Assembly: GCA_934773085.1 (NCBI GenBank)
Contig: CAKVMU010000109.1
Coordinates: forward strand, 1-6,162
Direction: 5' to 3'
DNA from: an uncultured Candidatus Melainabacteria bacterium
Lineage (GTDB): Bacteria > Cyanobacteriota > Vampirovibrionia > Gastranaerophilales > Gastranaerophilaceae
Length of the DNA stretch: 6,162 bases
Both the position numbers and the translations under genes were made by a program. Position 1 is the first letter of the stretch, and each line of letters begins with the position of its first letter. Shown here piece by piece: positions 1 through 6,102 of the stretch. The notes below the pieces were generated by a model. It searched no databases and had not been told where the DNA came from. It saw only the letters and a program-made list of their open reading frames with translations.

Positions 1-3000
1 TAAAGTTGTATCCAACAAATAAATTCGGTTGCAATACTAAATCTCTATGCAATCTAATGTTGTAAGCTGCTTTGGCAGAAGCACCGGCAAAGTAGTTAAA
101 TGTGTTATCAGTGTTTCCTCTAACATCCATTGTGTTATCGTAGATTCCGCCGTAAACCAATCCGCCGATTATCAAGTTGTCTTTATACCATGTACCTAAG
201 AAGCCTGCTTGTCCGCCGTTTTGGTATGCACCCATATTGGCAAAAGTTTGGTGTGCACCGTTATAACCGACATACGCAGTTGGCATAAATTTCCAACCGT
301 TTCTCAGTTCTTTTAATCCGAAGTCTGCGCCAATTAATGCTCCATAAGCGTTATTGCCGACTTTTAAGTTGTTATTCATTTGCAGATGTTCAAAGTTGCC
401 GTACATTTTATACCATAAACCGCCGTCCTTGCGGGAATATTGGTATGGAGCGTACATTGGAGAAGTTGCAGCATATCGGTTTGCCGTTATGCTTTGGCTA
501 ACACCGCCGTCTTCATCCTTAAAGCTTGGCAAAATCATTGAATGCGTGAATAACATATCATTTATCGCAAGTTGGTTCATCCATTGCGCAACTGTTACAA
601 CCTGTCCTCTGTAAACCTGTGGGTTAAATCTTGACAAATCTAACGTGTAACCGCTACCGATGCCGGTTCCTGTGTTGTTCAGCTTGTACCAACCGATAGG
701 TGTGAAGACTTCTTTTTCTACAGCGGTCATGTTTACACTGCCGTTGATAGTTCCGTAATCAAACAATTTTCCAAAATCAAAATGTCTGTCGATAGGAGCA
801 TCCCATCCGTATAAGTCGCCTCCCAAAGACCAATCAGAAATGTTAATTGTTCCGTCACCATTGATTTCTGAACCAATGAATTTATCAGATGCGTGTCTGT
901 CATCTGTATTTTGTCTTGCATAGAAATCTACAGTAAAGTCAATGCTGTTGCTTGTATCGCCGATAGCATTTTGACCGATATTAATGTGGTCGATGTTGTA
1001 GTCTCCGATGTCGTTATTCATTGCGTTAAATTTACCGGAAATGTTCAAATTATCTAAGTTTGAAAAACCTCCGTTAGCTTCTCCTGAAGCAATGAACTGT
1101 GAATATTTATCAATGTTCATATCTCCGCCAATGATGTAGTTAGGATTTTTCATGTTAAGGGATGAGTTGTTGATAAGATTCAATGTTCCATCGGTTTGTT
1201 GGTAAAATCCCCCATTTCCGCCGTTTTGTGTAGATTTTTCTCCGGACATAAGATTAAAACCGTCTAATGTCAGAGTTCCGTCGTTCAGCGTGATGTCGCC
1301 AAGAACGGAGTCTCCGTTATTTAACACAGCGCTTGAGTTGTCCCCAATGACCAAGTGACCGGCGTTTGTGATATTAAGAGTTGCGCTATCTAAAATGTTA
1401 ATATCATTTCCTAGTATTAACGTGGAATTTTTTGTTCCGTTACCAATTGTCAAATTAGCGTTAATATTAGTTGAAGTTCCGGTCAAGTATATAGAGTTTG
1501 TGCGTCCGGCATCTCCAACGACATTAATTTTTCCGTTCAAGTCGTTTGCAAGTTCTCCAATCTCTAATCTTGAGCCATTTAGAATGTTTATAGTTCCGTT
1601 GCCATTGTCAAAATCGAAAAGGGACGCATTTGCGCCGTTAGCAACCGTGAACGCACCTTTGTTAATAACGCTTGCGCCGGTTATTTGTGCGCCGGTGCCG
1701 GAATTGATGAAAGTGCCGTTGTTTTCCAAAACTTTATGAGTTGGAGCTGTGCTGTCAAAATCAAAATTTTGATAATTGTTTACGGTGCCATTGTTGACCA
1801 TTTTGTTGCCCCAAGCTTTAACGGTTCCTCTGTTATTCAGAACTCCGTTATTAGTAAATGTTCCGAGAGCTGTTAAGTCTGCGCCGTTGTTATTGTTAAA
1901 TGTTCCGGCTAAAGTGATATCGTTCATTACGATAGAACCGTTATTTGTTCCTTTGGTGTTTATTGTAAGATTTCCGTTGCCGGCAGCATCTCCATAGATG
2001 TTTGCAGAGTTTTCAAAAATATTAGTGGTAATACTACTGTCTAAGGAACTTATAAAATCTCCGTTTGAACCGATTATTTTAAGTTCATTTTGAGTAATAT
2101 CGCCATAGTTATTTCCGTTGTCTATTGTTAACGAACCGTTTCCTGCAATGGTTGAACCGGCTGCGTTTTCTAACTTGTTTGTAGTTGCAGAATTGTTGTT
2201 GTTAAAGGTTTTGTTGTTTGTTAAAGTGTTAGAAACCGTAATTTTGTTATTATTTGTAAACTCATTGTTAATTGTAATGTTGTCTTGTTCTATAGTCCCG
2301 TCGTTTGTGCCGTCGCTAATCGTTAACGAACCGTTTCCGGTAAGTTTATTGTTGTTATTTAGATTCGTAGCGGCAATGGTTCCGTTGTTCGTGTAGTCCC
2401 CGTTGATGGTTACAGTTCCTTGCGTAATATCATTGCTGTTCGTACCACCGCTGATTTCAAGGGAGCCGTCACCAAGAATTTTTGCACTGTTGTTAAATGT
2501 ATTTGAAGTGATGTTACCGGAGTTTGTAAAAGTTCCGTTGCTGTCGGTTATTGCAATAATGTCTTGTATTATTGAACCTTCATTTTTCCCTGAGCCGAAG
2601 GTTAACGAACCATTTCCTGCAATGGTTGAACCGGCTGCGTTTTCTAACTTGTTTGTAATTGCAGAATTATTGTTGTTAAAGGTTTTGTTGTTTGTTAAAG
2701 TGTTAGAAACTGTAATTTTGTTATTGTTTGTAAATTCATTGTTAATAGTAATGTTGTCTTGTTCTATAGTCCCGTCGTTTGTGCCGTCGCTAATTGTTAG
2801 TGAACCACTTCCGGTAAGTTTACTGTTGTTATTTAGATTCGCAGCTGTAATAGTTCCGTTGTTCGTGTAGTCCCCGTTGATGGTTACAGTTCCTTGCGTA
2901 ATATCATTGCTGTTCGTACCACCGCTGATTTCAAGCGAGCCATCACCAAGAATTTTTGCGCTGTTGTTAAACGTATTTGAAGTGATGTTACCGGAGTTTG

Positions 3001-3373
3001 TAAAGGTTCCGGTGCTGTCGGTTATTGCAATAATGTCTTGTGTTATTGAACCTTTGTTTTCGCCAGAACCGAATGACAACTGTCCGTTTCCGTTAATAAC
3101 TGCATTAGTTTCATTTTGCAGGGTACTTCCTGTAATTTGTCCGTTGTTATCAATTAAGTTCCCGTTATTAAGAGTTCCGTTGACGTTAAGAATCCCACTT
3201 TCAGTTGTACTGATTTTACCGTCAGGGGCAATAATGCTTACTGTTTCATTATACGTTTCAGTTGTATTATCAATTAATAGCTCCGTAGAGACATCAAGAG
3301 CATAAGAAATTCCAGTTGTCATTGCGCCAATAAGCGCTGCAACACATACAAGGGTTCTAAAATCCTTTTTCAT
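1..3373 (-). CDS. Autotransporter (type V) adhesin-like protein with Asn-rich repeat passenger, 3' end outside the window
   Basis: One frame stays open from ATG at 3373-3371 to the window edge (1124 complete codons, no stop), so the C-terminus is missing. Residues 1-25 form a signal peptide: MKKDFR, a hydrophobic core, then SYA before L26. Residues 26 to about 900 are rich in Asn, Gly, Thr and Ile with short recurring strands such as GNGSLTI and ITINNEFTNN, as expected of a secreted β-solenoid passenger. Residues about 99-256 and 257-414 are two near-identical 158-residue repeats. Around 916-946 lies a likely helical linker (VYRGQVVTVAQWMNQLAIND). From about 980 (GLWYKMYGNF, then GALIGADFGL, FMPTAYVGYNG) alternating aromatic/hydrophobic strands match the autotransporter β-barrel family (PF03797). 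That barrel is usually 250-300 residues, so roughly half is visible. The start is supported by GGAG at 3384-3381, 7 nt upstream of the ATG. The barrel would sit in the outer membrane and expose the passenger. Adhesion is inferred from composition only; no enzymatic motif was seen. Confidence 0.88.
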   Translation of the reverse strand, partial: MKKDFRTLVCVAALIGAMTTGISYALDVSTELLIDNTTETYNETVSIIAPDGKISTTESGILNVNGTLNNGNLIDNNGQITGSTLQNETNAVINGNGQLSFGSGENKGSITQDIIAITDSTGTFTNSGNITSNTFNNSAKILGDGSLEISGGTNSNDITQGTVTINGDYTNNGTITAANLNNNSKLTGSGSLTISDGTNDGTIEQDNITINNEFTNNNKITVSNTLTNNKTFNNNNSAITNKLENAAGSTIAGNGSLTFGSGKNEGSIIQDIIAITDSNGTFTNSGNITSNTFNNSAKILGDGSLEISGGTNSNDITQGTVTINGDYTNNGTIAATNLNNNNKLTGNGSLTISDGTNDGTIEQDNITINNEFTNNNKITVSNTLTNNKTFNNNNSATTNKLENAAGSTIAGNGSLTIDNGNNYGDITQNELKIIGSNGDFISSLDSSITTNIFENSANIYGDAAGNGNLTINTKGTNNGSIVMNDITLAGTFNNNNGADLTALGTFTNNGVLNNRGTVKAWGNKMVNNGTVNNYQNFDFDSTAPTHKVLENNGTFINSGTGAQITGASVINKGAFTVANGANASLFDFDNGNGTINILNGSRLEIGELANDLNGKINVVGDAGRTNSIYLTGTSTNINANLTIGNGTKNSTLILGNDINILDSATLNITNAGHLVIGDNSSAVLNNGDSVLGDITLNDGTLTLDGFNLMSGEKSTQNGGNGGFYQQTDGTLNLINNSSLNMKNPNYIIGGDMNIDKYSQFIASGEANGGFSNLDNLNISGKFNAMNNDIGDYNIDHINIGQNAIGDTSNSIDFTVDFYARQNTDDRHASDKFIGSEINGDGTINISDWSLGGDLYGWDAPIDRHFDFGKLFDYGTINGSVNMTAVEKEVFTPIGWYKLNNTGTGIGSGYTLDLSRFNPQVYRGQVVTVAQWMNQLAINDMLFTHSMILPSFKDEDGGVSQSITANRYAATSPMYAPYQYSRKDGGLWYKMYGNFEHLQMNNNLKVGNNAYGALIGADFGLKELRNGWKFMPTAYVGYNGAHQTFANMGAYQNGGQAGFLGTWYKDNLIIGGLVYGGIYDNTMDVRGNTDNTFNYFAGASAKAAYNIRLHRDLVLQPNLFVGYNF
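2127..2600 (-). repeat. 474-bp tandem repeat, copy 2 in protein order
   Basis: This block aligns without gaps to 2601-3074 at an offset of exactly 474 bp (158 codons), so the reading frame is kept. By eye about 30 bases differ (roughly 93% identity). Seven of those cluster in the last 22 bases, and many others are third-position changes. It encodes three related sub-units of 48, 45 and 65 residues, each opening with L-x-I/F and a Gly/Asn-rich turn and containing an I-x-Q strand (IIQD, ITQG, IEQD). Direct abutment with no spacer indicates a unit duplication rather than two independent insertions. Confidence 0.93.
2601..3074 (-). repeat. 474-bp tandem repeat, copy 1 in protein order
   Basis: This is the partner of 2127-2600 and is directly adjacent to it. 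It encodes approximately residues 101-258 of the autotransporter passenger, near the N-terminus just after the signal peptide and a non-repeated lead-in. Outside the two copies the similarity falls to the general Asn-rich pattern, so only two full-length copies are visible. Confidence 0.93.
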
Positions 3374-3391
3374 AAAACTACTCCAAATACT

Positions 3392-3420
3392 ATACTAAAT
3401 TCCGTAATAAATTTTATCAA
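3392..3420 (-). promoter_or_regulatory. Candidate σ70-type promoter of the autotransporter gene
   Basis: On the minus strand TTGATA (3420-3415, one mismatch to TTGACA) is followed by a 17-nt spacer and TAGTAT (3397-3392, four of six matches to TATAAT). Transcription would begin near 3385, leaving a very short leader that starts almost at the GGAG ribosome-binding site (3384-3381). The -10 match is moderate and the short leader is a reason for caution. Confidence 0.45.
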
Positions 3421-3454
3421 AAATAAAGCTCTACATTAATGAATGTAAAGCTTT
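3415..3454 (-). terminator. Intrinsic terminator of the rubrerythrin gene
   Basis: The arms 3425-3437 and 3442-3454 are 13 bp long with one mismatch and a 4-nt loop. Read on the minus strand, the stem ends in a T-rich run (TTTATTTTT, 3427-3419). It starts 8 bases beyond the rubrerythrin stop codon, which fits its role. The stem is AT-rich, so termination may be only partial. The T-run overlaps the -35 of the autotransporter promoter. Confidence 0.7.
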
Positions 3455-3461
3455 TGTAACA

Positions 3462-4034
3462 TTAAAATTTTTCTAAAAAGAGCTCATAATAGGCTTTCGG
3501 ATGACTGCAAACCGGACACTTTTCCGGTGCGGATTTAGAAATTAGGATGTTGCCGCATTTTCTGCAAATCCATTGTGTTTGTTCCTCTTTTTTGAAAAAG
3601 CTTTCACCTTTAAGTTCTTCTGCTAATAATTCAAATCGGTGGGAATGATGCTTTTCTATTTCAAGAATTCTTGCAAACAGCTCTGAAATATCATCAAAAC
3701 CCTCTTCTTTCGCAATTTGAGAGCTGCGTTTATAAATTATTTCCCATTCTTCACGCTCCCCCTCTGAGGCTGCGACTAAGTTTTCAACAGTCGTTCCCAA
3801 GAAAAAAGGATATGCACCATTGACTTTCCAATGTTCGCATGCGGGTATGTGTTTGTAAAAGAGTTTCGCATGCTCCTGTTCATTTGAGGCTGTATCCAAA
3901 AAGATTTCTGATATTTGTTCGTATCCGTCTTTTTGTGCTTGCTTTGCGTAGAATGTATAACGATTTCGGGCTTGCGATTCACCGGCAAAAGCGTTCGTTA
4001 GGCATTGCAGAGTTTCAGAATTTTCTAATTTCAT
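3462..4034 (-). CDS. rbr: Rubrerythrin (diiron peroxidase with C-terminal rubredoxin domain)
   Basis: This 190-residue protein has the usual rubrerythrin length and domain order. Residues 1 to about 145 form a ferritin-like four-helix bundle with the expected diiron ligands: E19 in FAGESQARNRY, E52 and H55 in NEQEH, E93 and E96 in EGEREEW, and E127 with H130 in EKHH. Residues 155-190 form a rubredoxin-like domain with C157-x2-C160 and C173-x2-C176 to bind one iron. In this family the enzyme is cytoplasmic and reduces hydrogen peroxide to water using electrons passed through the rubredoxin iron, which protects anaerobes from oxidative stress. The ATG at 4034 is preceded by AAGGAG (4046-4041) at 6-nt spacing. 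The gene is probably monocistronic, with its own terminator just downstream. It is divergent from the flagellin, and a nested inverted repeat lies about 50 bp upstream. All key residues are present. Confidence 0.96.
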   Translation of the reverse strand: MKLENSETLQCLTNAFAGESQARNRYTFYAKQAQKDGYEQISEIFLDTASNEQEHAKLFYKHIPACEHWKVNGAYPFFLGTTVENLVAASEGEREEWEIIYKRSSQIAKEEGFDDISELFARILEIEKHHSHRFELLAEELKGESFFKKEEQTQWICRKCGNILISKSAPEKCPVCSHPKAYYELFLEKF

Positions 4035-4081
4035 ATTTCTCTCCTTATATTTCTTTATTAATTATTAAGAAAAGGATGAGA

Positions 4082-4120
4082 AAATTACCCCCACATGTCG
4101 ACATATTTTTGGGGCAATTT
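4082..4120. promoter_or_regulatory. Nested inverted repeat in the rubrerythrin/flagellin divergent spacer
   Basis: Outer arms AAATTACCCC (4082-4091) and GGGGCAATTT (4111-4120) are complementary at 9 of 10 positions. Between them lies a perfect 10-bp palindrome, ATGTCGACAT (4095-4104). It sits 48-86 bp upstream of the rubrerythrin start, a place where an operator would be expected. It could be a regulator-binding site or a hairpin in the leader RNA. It is not a recognisable PerR, Fur or LexA box, and no T-run follows that would make it a standard terminator. Confidence 0.5.
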
Positions 4121-4240
4121 CTCTAACTAAAGTATGAGACAGAGGCAAATATCTTCTTTTTTAATAATTTTGAAAACGTTGTAAATAGGGCGTTTTAGAG
4201 TTTGTTCTCCTCTATATGGTGGATTCTATAACTAAAGTTG

Positions 4241-4267
4241 TAAAGTTCAATTTATTCTTGCCGTATT
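4241..4267 (+). promoter_or_regulatory. σ28 (FliA/SigD-type) promoter of the flagellin gene
   Basis: TAAAGTTC (4241-4248) is followed by 11 bases and GCCGTATT (4260-4267). The enteric σ28 consensus is TAAAGTTT-N11-GCCGATAA, so the -35 element, the spacing and the GCCG core all agree. Transcription would start near 4273-4276, about 30 bases before the flagellin ATG. A second TAAAGTTG (4233-4240) directly abuts the -35 as an 8-bp tandem copy with one difference, but its spacing to the -10 is wrong. Confidence 0.85.
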
Positions 4268-4288
4268 ACATGGGGAAAGGAAAATTTG

Positions 4289-4294
4289 AAAGGA
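4289..4294 (+). promoter_or_regulatory. Ribosome-binding site that fixes the flagellin start
   Basis: AAAGGA lies 8 nt before ATG 4303. The frame is open further upstream to an ATG at 4216, but that extension lies across the σ28 promoter and would not be transcribed from it. The site therefore decides the start. Confidence 0.75.
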
Positions 4295-4302
4295 AATTTA
4301 TT

Positions 4303-5328
4303 ATGGGATCAACTTCAACATTAACCATTAACACGAATTTGTCATCCCTGACATGTCAAAAGTACTTGAAAAGTGCTACAAAAGGCATGAATTCAGCAAT
4401 GGAGAAATTATCTACTGGTTTCAAGATAAATTCAGCCAAAGATGACGCAGCCGGTTATGCAGTTTATACCGGGATGGAAGCCAAAGTAAGCGGTTATGAT
4501 ATTATTGAGACAAACGCTCAAATGGGTTTGGATATGTTAACAACCCAAGAAGGTGTTTTGGATATCATCAACGACTATTTACAAAGAATTAGAGACTTGA
4601 CTATGCAGGCAGCAAACGGTACGTATGGTTCTGCTTCATTAAACGCAATTTCTCTTGAAGTAACTCAGAGAATGGACGAAATCAACCGTTTGTGCAAAAT
4701 TACAGACTTTAACGACACATACCTTTTGGATGGTTCAAGAACAACAGATATTAACCTCCAAGTTGGTTTGTACTCAAATCAAAGATGTGTAATTAAAATG
4801 GACTCATTCCTGTTTGCAAGTGCAGAATCATCAATGATATTTGGATTTAGCTCTAAATCCGATATTTCGAAGATGGATTTCACAACTGCAGCTGATGATA
4901 AAGACGGAGTGCATACATACAAAGCAGTTGACGGTAAATATTATACAAGTGAATTAGCTTATCAATTAACAAAAGATGGTTTGGTTAAAAACGATGCTTT
5001 AGACGGAGCTACTTTAACATCAATATGTGCTGCAATCTACAAGAACGATTCTACAGCCAGAGCGTTTATTGACCAAATTGACGATGCAATCGATAATATT
5101 TCTCTGAGATGTACTAAAATTGGTGCATACATGAACAGACTTGATTCTGCAATTGATTCAACAGATGTTCAGAGAGAAAACTTGACAGAAGCTGTTTCAA
5201 CTATCAAAGATGCTGATGCTGCAACAGAATCCTCAAATTACATAAAATATCAGATTCTGCAACAGGCGACAGCAACGCTATTGTCAACAGCTAACCAGCA
5301 ACCACAAATTGCGTTGAATTTGCTCTAG
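4303..5328 (+). CDS. fliC: Flagellin (flagellar filament subunit), short form
   Basis: This 341-residue protein is the filament subunit, exported by the flagellar type III apparatus and polymerised outside the cell. The N-terminal D0/D1 region is canonical: INTNLSSL (9-16), MEKLSTGFKINSAKDDAAG (33-51) and LQRIRDLTMQAANGT (93-107). The C-terminal D1/D0 is also canonical: NRLDSAID (278-285), ENLTEAVSTIKDADAATE (292-309) and QILQQA to the terminal LNLL. The variable centre (about 146-265) is short, so the subunit is smaller than the 500-residue enteric type. There is no signal peptide, as expected. Five cysteines (C18, C131, C162, C242, C270) are unusual for a flagellin. The start at 4303 rests on homology, on AAAGGA 8 nt upstream and on the σ28 promoter. 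A strong terminator follows and no other flagellar gene is in the window, so it is probably transcribed alone as a late flagellar gene. The symbol is by family; the local paralogue name is unknown. Confidence 0.96.
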   Translation: MGSTSTLTINTNLSSLTCQKYLKSATKGMNSAMEKLSTGFKINSAKDDAAGYAVYTGMEAKVSGYDIIETNAQMGLDMLTTQEGVLDIINDYLQRIRDLTMQAANGTYGSASLNAISLEVTQRMDEINRLCKITDFNDTYLLDGSRTTDINLQVGLYSNQRCVIKMDSFLFASAESSMIFGFSSKSDISKMDFTTAADDKDGVHTYKAVDGKYYTSELAYQLTKDGLVKNDALDGATLTSICAAIYKNDSTARAFIDQIDDAIDNISLRCTKIGAYMNRLDSAIDSTDVQRENLTEAVSTIKDADAATESSNYIKYQILQQATATLLSTANQQPQIALNLL

Positions 5329-5368
5329 TATTCGAATGAATATAATTAATAAATGTCCTTTCAAATGG

Positions 5369-5397
5369 CAGGCACTCCTTTGGGGTGCCTGTTTCAT
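5369..5397 (+). terminator. Intrinsic terminator of the flagellin gene
   Basis: CAGGCACTCC (5369-5378) pairs with GGGGTGCCTG (5382-5391) over 10 bp with one G·T pair and a TTT loop, followed by a T-rich tail (TTTCATTTATTTT) that runs into the glutaredoxin 3' end. It lies 40 bases after the flagellin stop. In the opposite direction the hairpin is not followed by a T-run, so it would stop glutaredoxin transcripts less well, although the hairpin itself could still protect their 3' end. Confidence 0.88.
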
Positions 5398-5628
5398 TTA
5401 TTTTAAGGTTTTTGTATATTCTATAATATCTGCAGATTCATACATTTGAATATTTCTGTCTGTATCAACCAAAAAAGGAACTTGTCTTTTTCCACCGATT
5501 TGAATTAATGATTCTTCAGATTCTTTGTTTGATGTATCAATTTTTTTATAAGGGATTTTGTTCTCTTCCATAAAATTCATTACTTTTTTGCAATAAGGAC
5601 AAGTTTCAAGAATAAATAGCTCAAGCAT
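5398..5628 (-). CDS. Glutaredoxin-like small thiol-disulfide oxidoreductase
   Basis: This 76-residue protein is a single thioredoxin-fold domain. The redox site C10-P-Y-C13 follows the first β-strand (LELFILET). The cis-proline motif is Q49-V50-P51-F52. The C-terminal YESADIIEY (63-71) matches the glutathione-contacting end of glutaredoxins. Such proteins reduce disulfides or glutathionylated thiols in the cytoplasm, using glutathione or a thioredoxin reductase; which reductant applies cannot be told here. An NrdH-type redoxin is the main alternative, though CPYC and the ESADI end favour glutaredoxin. I chose ATG 5628 because a perfect AAGGAGG (5640-5634) lies 5 nt upstream. An in-frame ATG at 5664 would add 12 residues but places this ribosome-binding site inside the gene. 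The gene is convergent with flagellin and divergent from panD, so it is transcribed alone. Confidence 0.92.
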   Translation of the reverse strand: MLELFILETCPYCKKVMNFMEENKIPYKKIDTSNKESEESLIQIGGKRQVPFLVDTDRNIQMYESADIIEYTKTLK

Positions 5629-5633
5629 AATAA

Positions 5634-5640
5634 CCTCCTT
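5634..5640 (-). promoter_or_regulatory. Ribosome-binding site that fixes the glutaredoxin start
   Basis: A perfect AAGGAGG on the minus strand, 5 nt before ATG 5628. It is the strongest ribosome-binding site in the window and argues against the longer reading from 5664. Confidence 0.85.
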
Positions 5641-5641
5641 T

Positions 5642-5659
5642 TTATACATGTTATACATG
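5642..5659. repeat. 9-bp tandem repeat in the glutaredoxin/panD divergent spacer
   Basis: TTATACATG occurs twice back to back (5642-5650 and 5651-5659). Each copy carries ACATG, and the second runs into the palindrome ACATGT. On the minus strand this gives two TATAA-containing elements just upstream of the glutaredoxin ribosome-binding site, so it may be a duplicated -10 region or a paired operator half-site. I could not place a convincing -35 for either divergent gene in the 114-bp spacer (5629-5742). Confidence 0.6.
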
Positions 5660-5742
5660 TACACAAATTTTAGTATTGAACACCTAAGTAATATTTTTGT
5701 GCTAACATTTAAACAAGAAGTGGTAAATAAAGGTAAAAAGAT

Positions 5743-6102
5743 ATGTTATTTGAATTTTTACATTCCAAAATTCACAGAGCGACCGTTACAGATTCAAATT
5801 TGAATTATGTTGGCTCTATCACAATTGATGAAGAATTTTTGGAAAAGTCTAATATAAGAGAATGGGAAAAAGTTGAGATTCTTGATATCAATAATGGTGA
5901 GAGGTTCCAAACTTATGCAATAAAGGGCAAGCGTGGTTCTAAATGCTTTTGCGTAAATGGCGCTGCTGCAAGAAAAGTTCAAACCGGAGATAAAATTATT
6001 ATTGTAACTTATGCTCAGATGACTGAAGATGAAATTAAAACTCACAAACCTACAATTTTACAAGTGGGTGAAGGAAACGAGATAATAAGTTATGGCAAAT
6101 AA
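5743..6102 (+). CDS. panD: Aspartate 1-decarboxylase (pyruvoyl enzyme precursor)
   Basis: This 119-residue protein converts L-aspartate to β-alanine and CO2, which supplies the β-alanine half of pantothenate and so CoA; it acts in the cytoplasm as a tetramer. The proenzyme self-cleaves between G24 and S25 (YVGSITID), and S25 becomes the pyruvoyl cofactor. Residues known to matter in the E. coli enzyme are at the same numbers here: K9, H11, Y22, R54, T57, Y58 and N72 (in VNGAAA). The length is close to the E. coli protein (126), ending slightly earlier. ATG 5743 is preceded by AAAGGT (5729-5734) at 8-nt spacing and gives the correct numbering of the cleavage site. The next gene begins inside its last codons, which suggests an operon. 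No panB or panC is visible in the window. Confidence 0.97.
   Translation: MLFEFLHSKIHRATVTDSNLNYVGSITIDEEFLEKSNIREWEKVEILDINNGERFQTYAIKGKRGSKCFCVNGAAARKVQTGDKIIIVTYAQMTEDEIKTHKPTILQVGEGNEIISYGK

Noticed and set aside
354..1997. Open frames on both strands inside the autotransporter gene (354-614, 733-921, 1368-1739, 1685-1876, 1776-1997).
   Set aside because: All lie in other frames of a long gene with clear signal peptide, repeat and barrel features. No ribosome-binding site or family match was seen.
2127..3074. The 474-bp direct repeats considered as mobile-element or CRISPR-like structure.
   Set aside because: They are in frame within one gene, have no spacers, no terminal inverted repeats and no transposase, and encode repeated protein units.
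2118..3305. Three plus-strand open frames (2118-2396, 2403-2870, 2877-3305) reading as very hydrophobic Leu/Val/Phe/Pro-rich proteins.
   Set aside because: They are antisense to the Asn/Thr/Ile repeats of the autotransporter; AAC/AAT, ACA and GGA codons read backwards give Val/Leu/Ile, Cys and Ser/Pro. They lack ribosome-binding sites and recur with the 474-bp period.
4055..4068. AT-rich near-palindrome TTATTAATTATTAA just upstream of the rubrerythrin ribosome-binding site, considered as a PerR box.
   Set aside because: It does not keep the PerR consensus TTATAAT-N-ATTATAA and AT-rich leaders produce such strings by chance.
3776..4126. Open frames overlapping rubrerythrin (3776-3988 minus, 3839-4126 plus).
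   Set aside because: Shadows of the rubrerythrin frame, which has all its metal ligands. Neither has a recognisable domain.
4173..4196. AAAACG/CGTTTT inverted repeat in the flagellin upstream region.
   Set aside because: Only 6-bp arms with a 12-bp gap in AT-rich DNA; expected by chance.
4216..4302. A 29-residue N-terminal extension of the flagellin from ATG 4216, or a start at ATG 4270.
   Set aside because: The extension spans the σ28 promoter and matches nothing in flagellins, which begin just before the INTN motif. ATG 4270 would lie at or upstream of the predicted transcript start, with no leader.
5794..6045. A minus-strand open frame opposite panD.
   Set aside because: panD is certain from its cleavage site and catalytic residues. 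The antisense frame has no ribosome-binding site or recognisable family.
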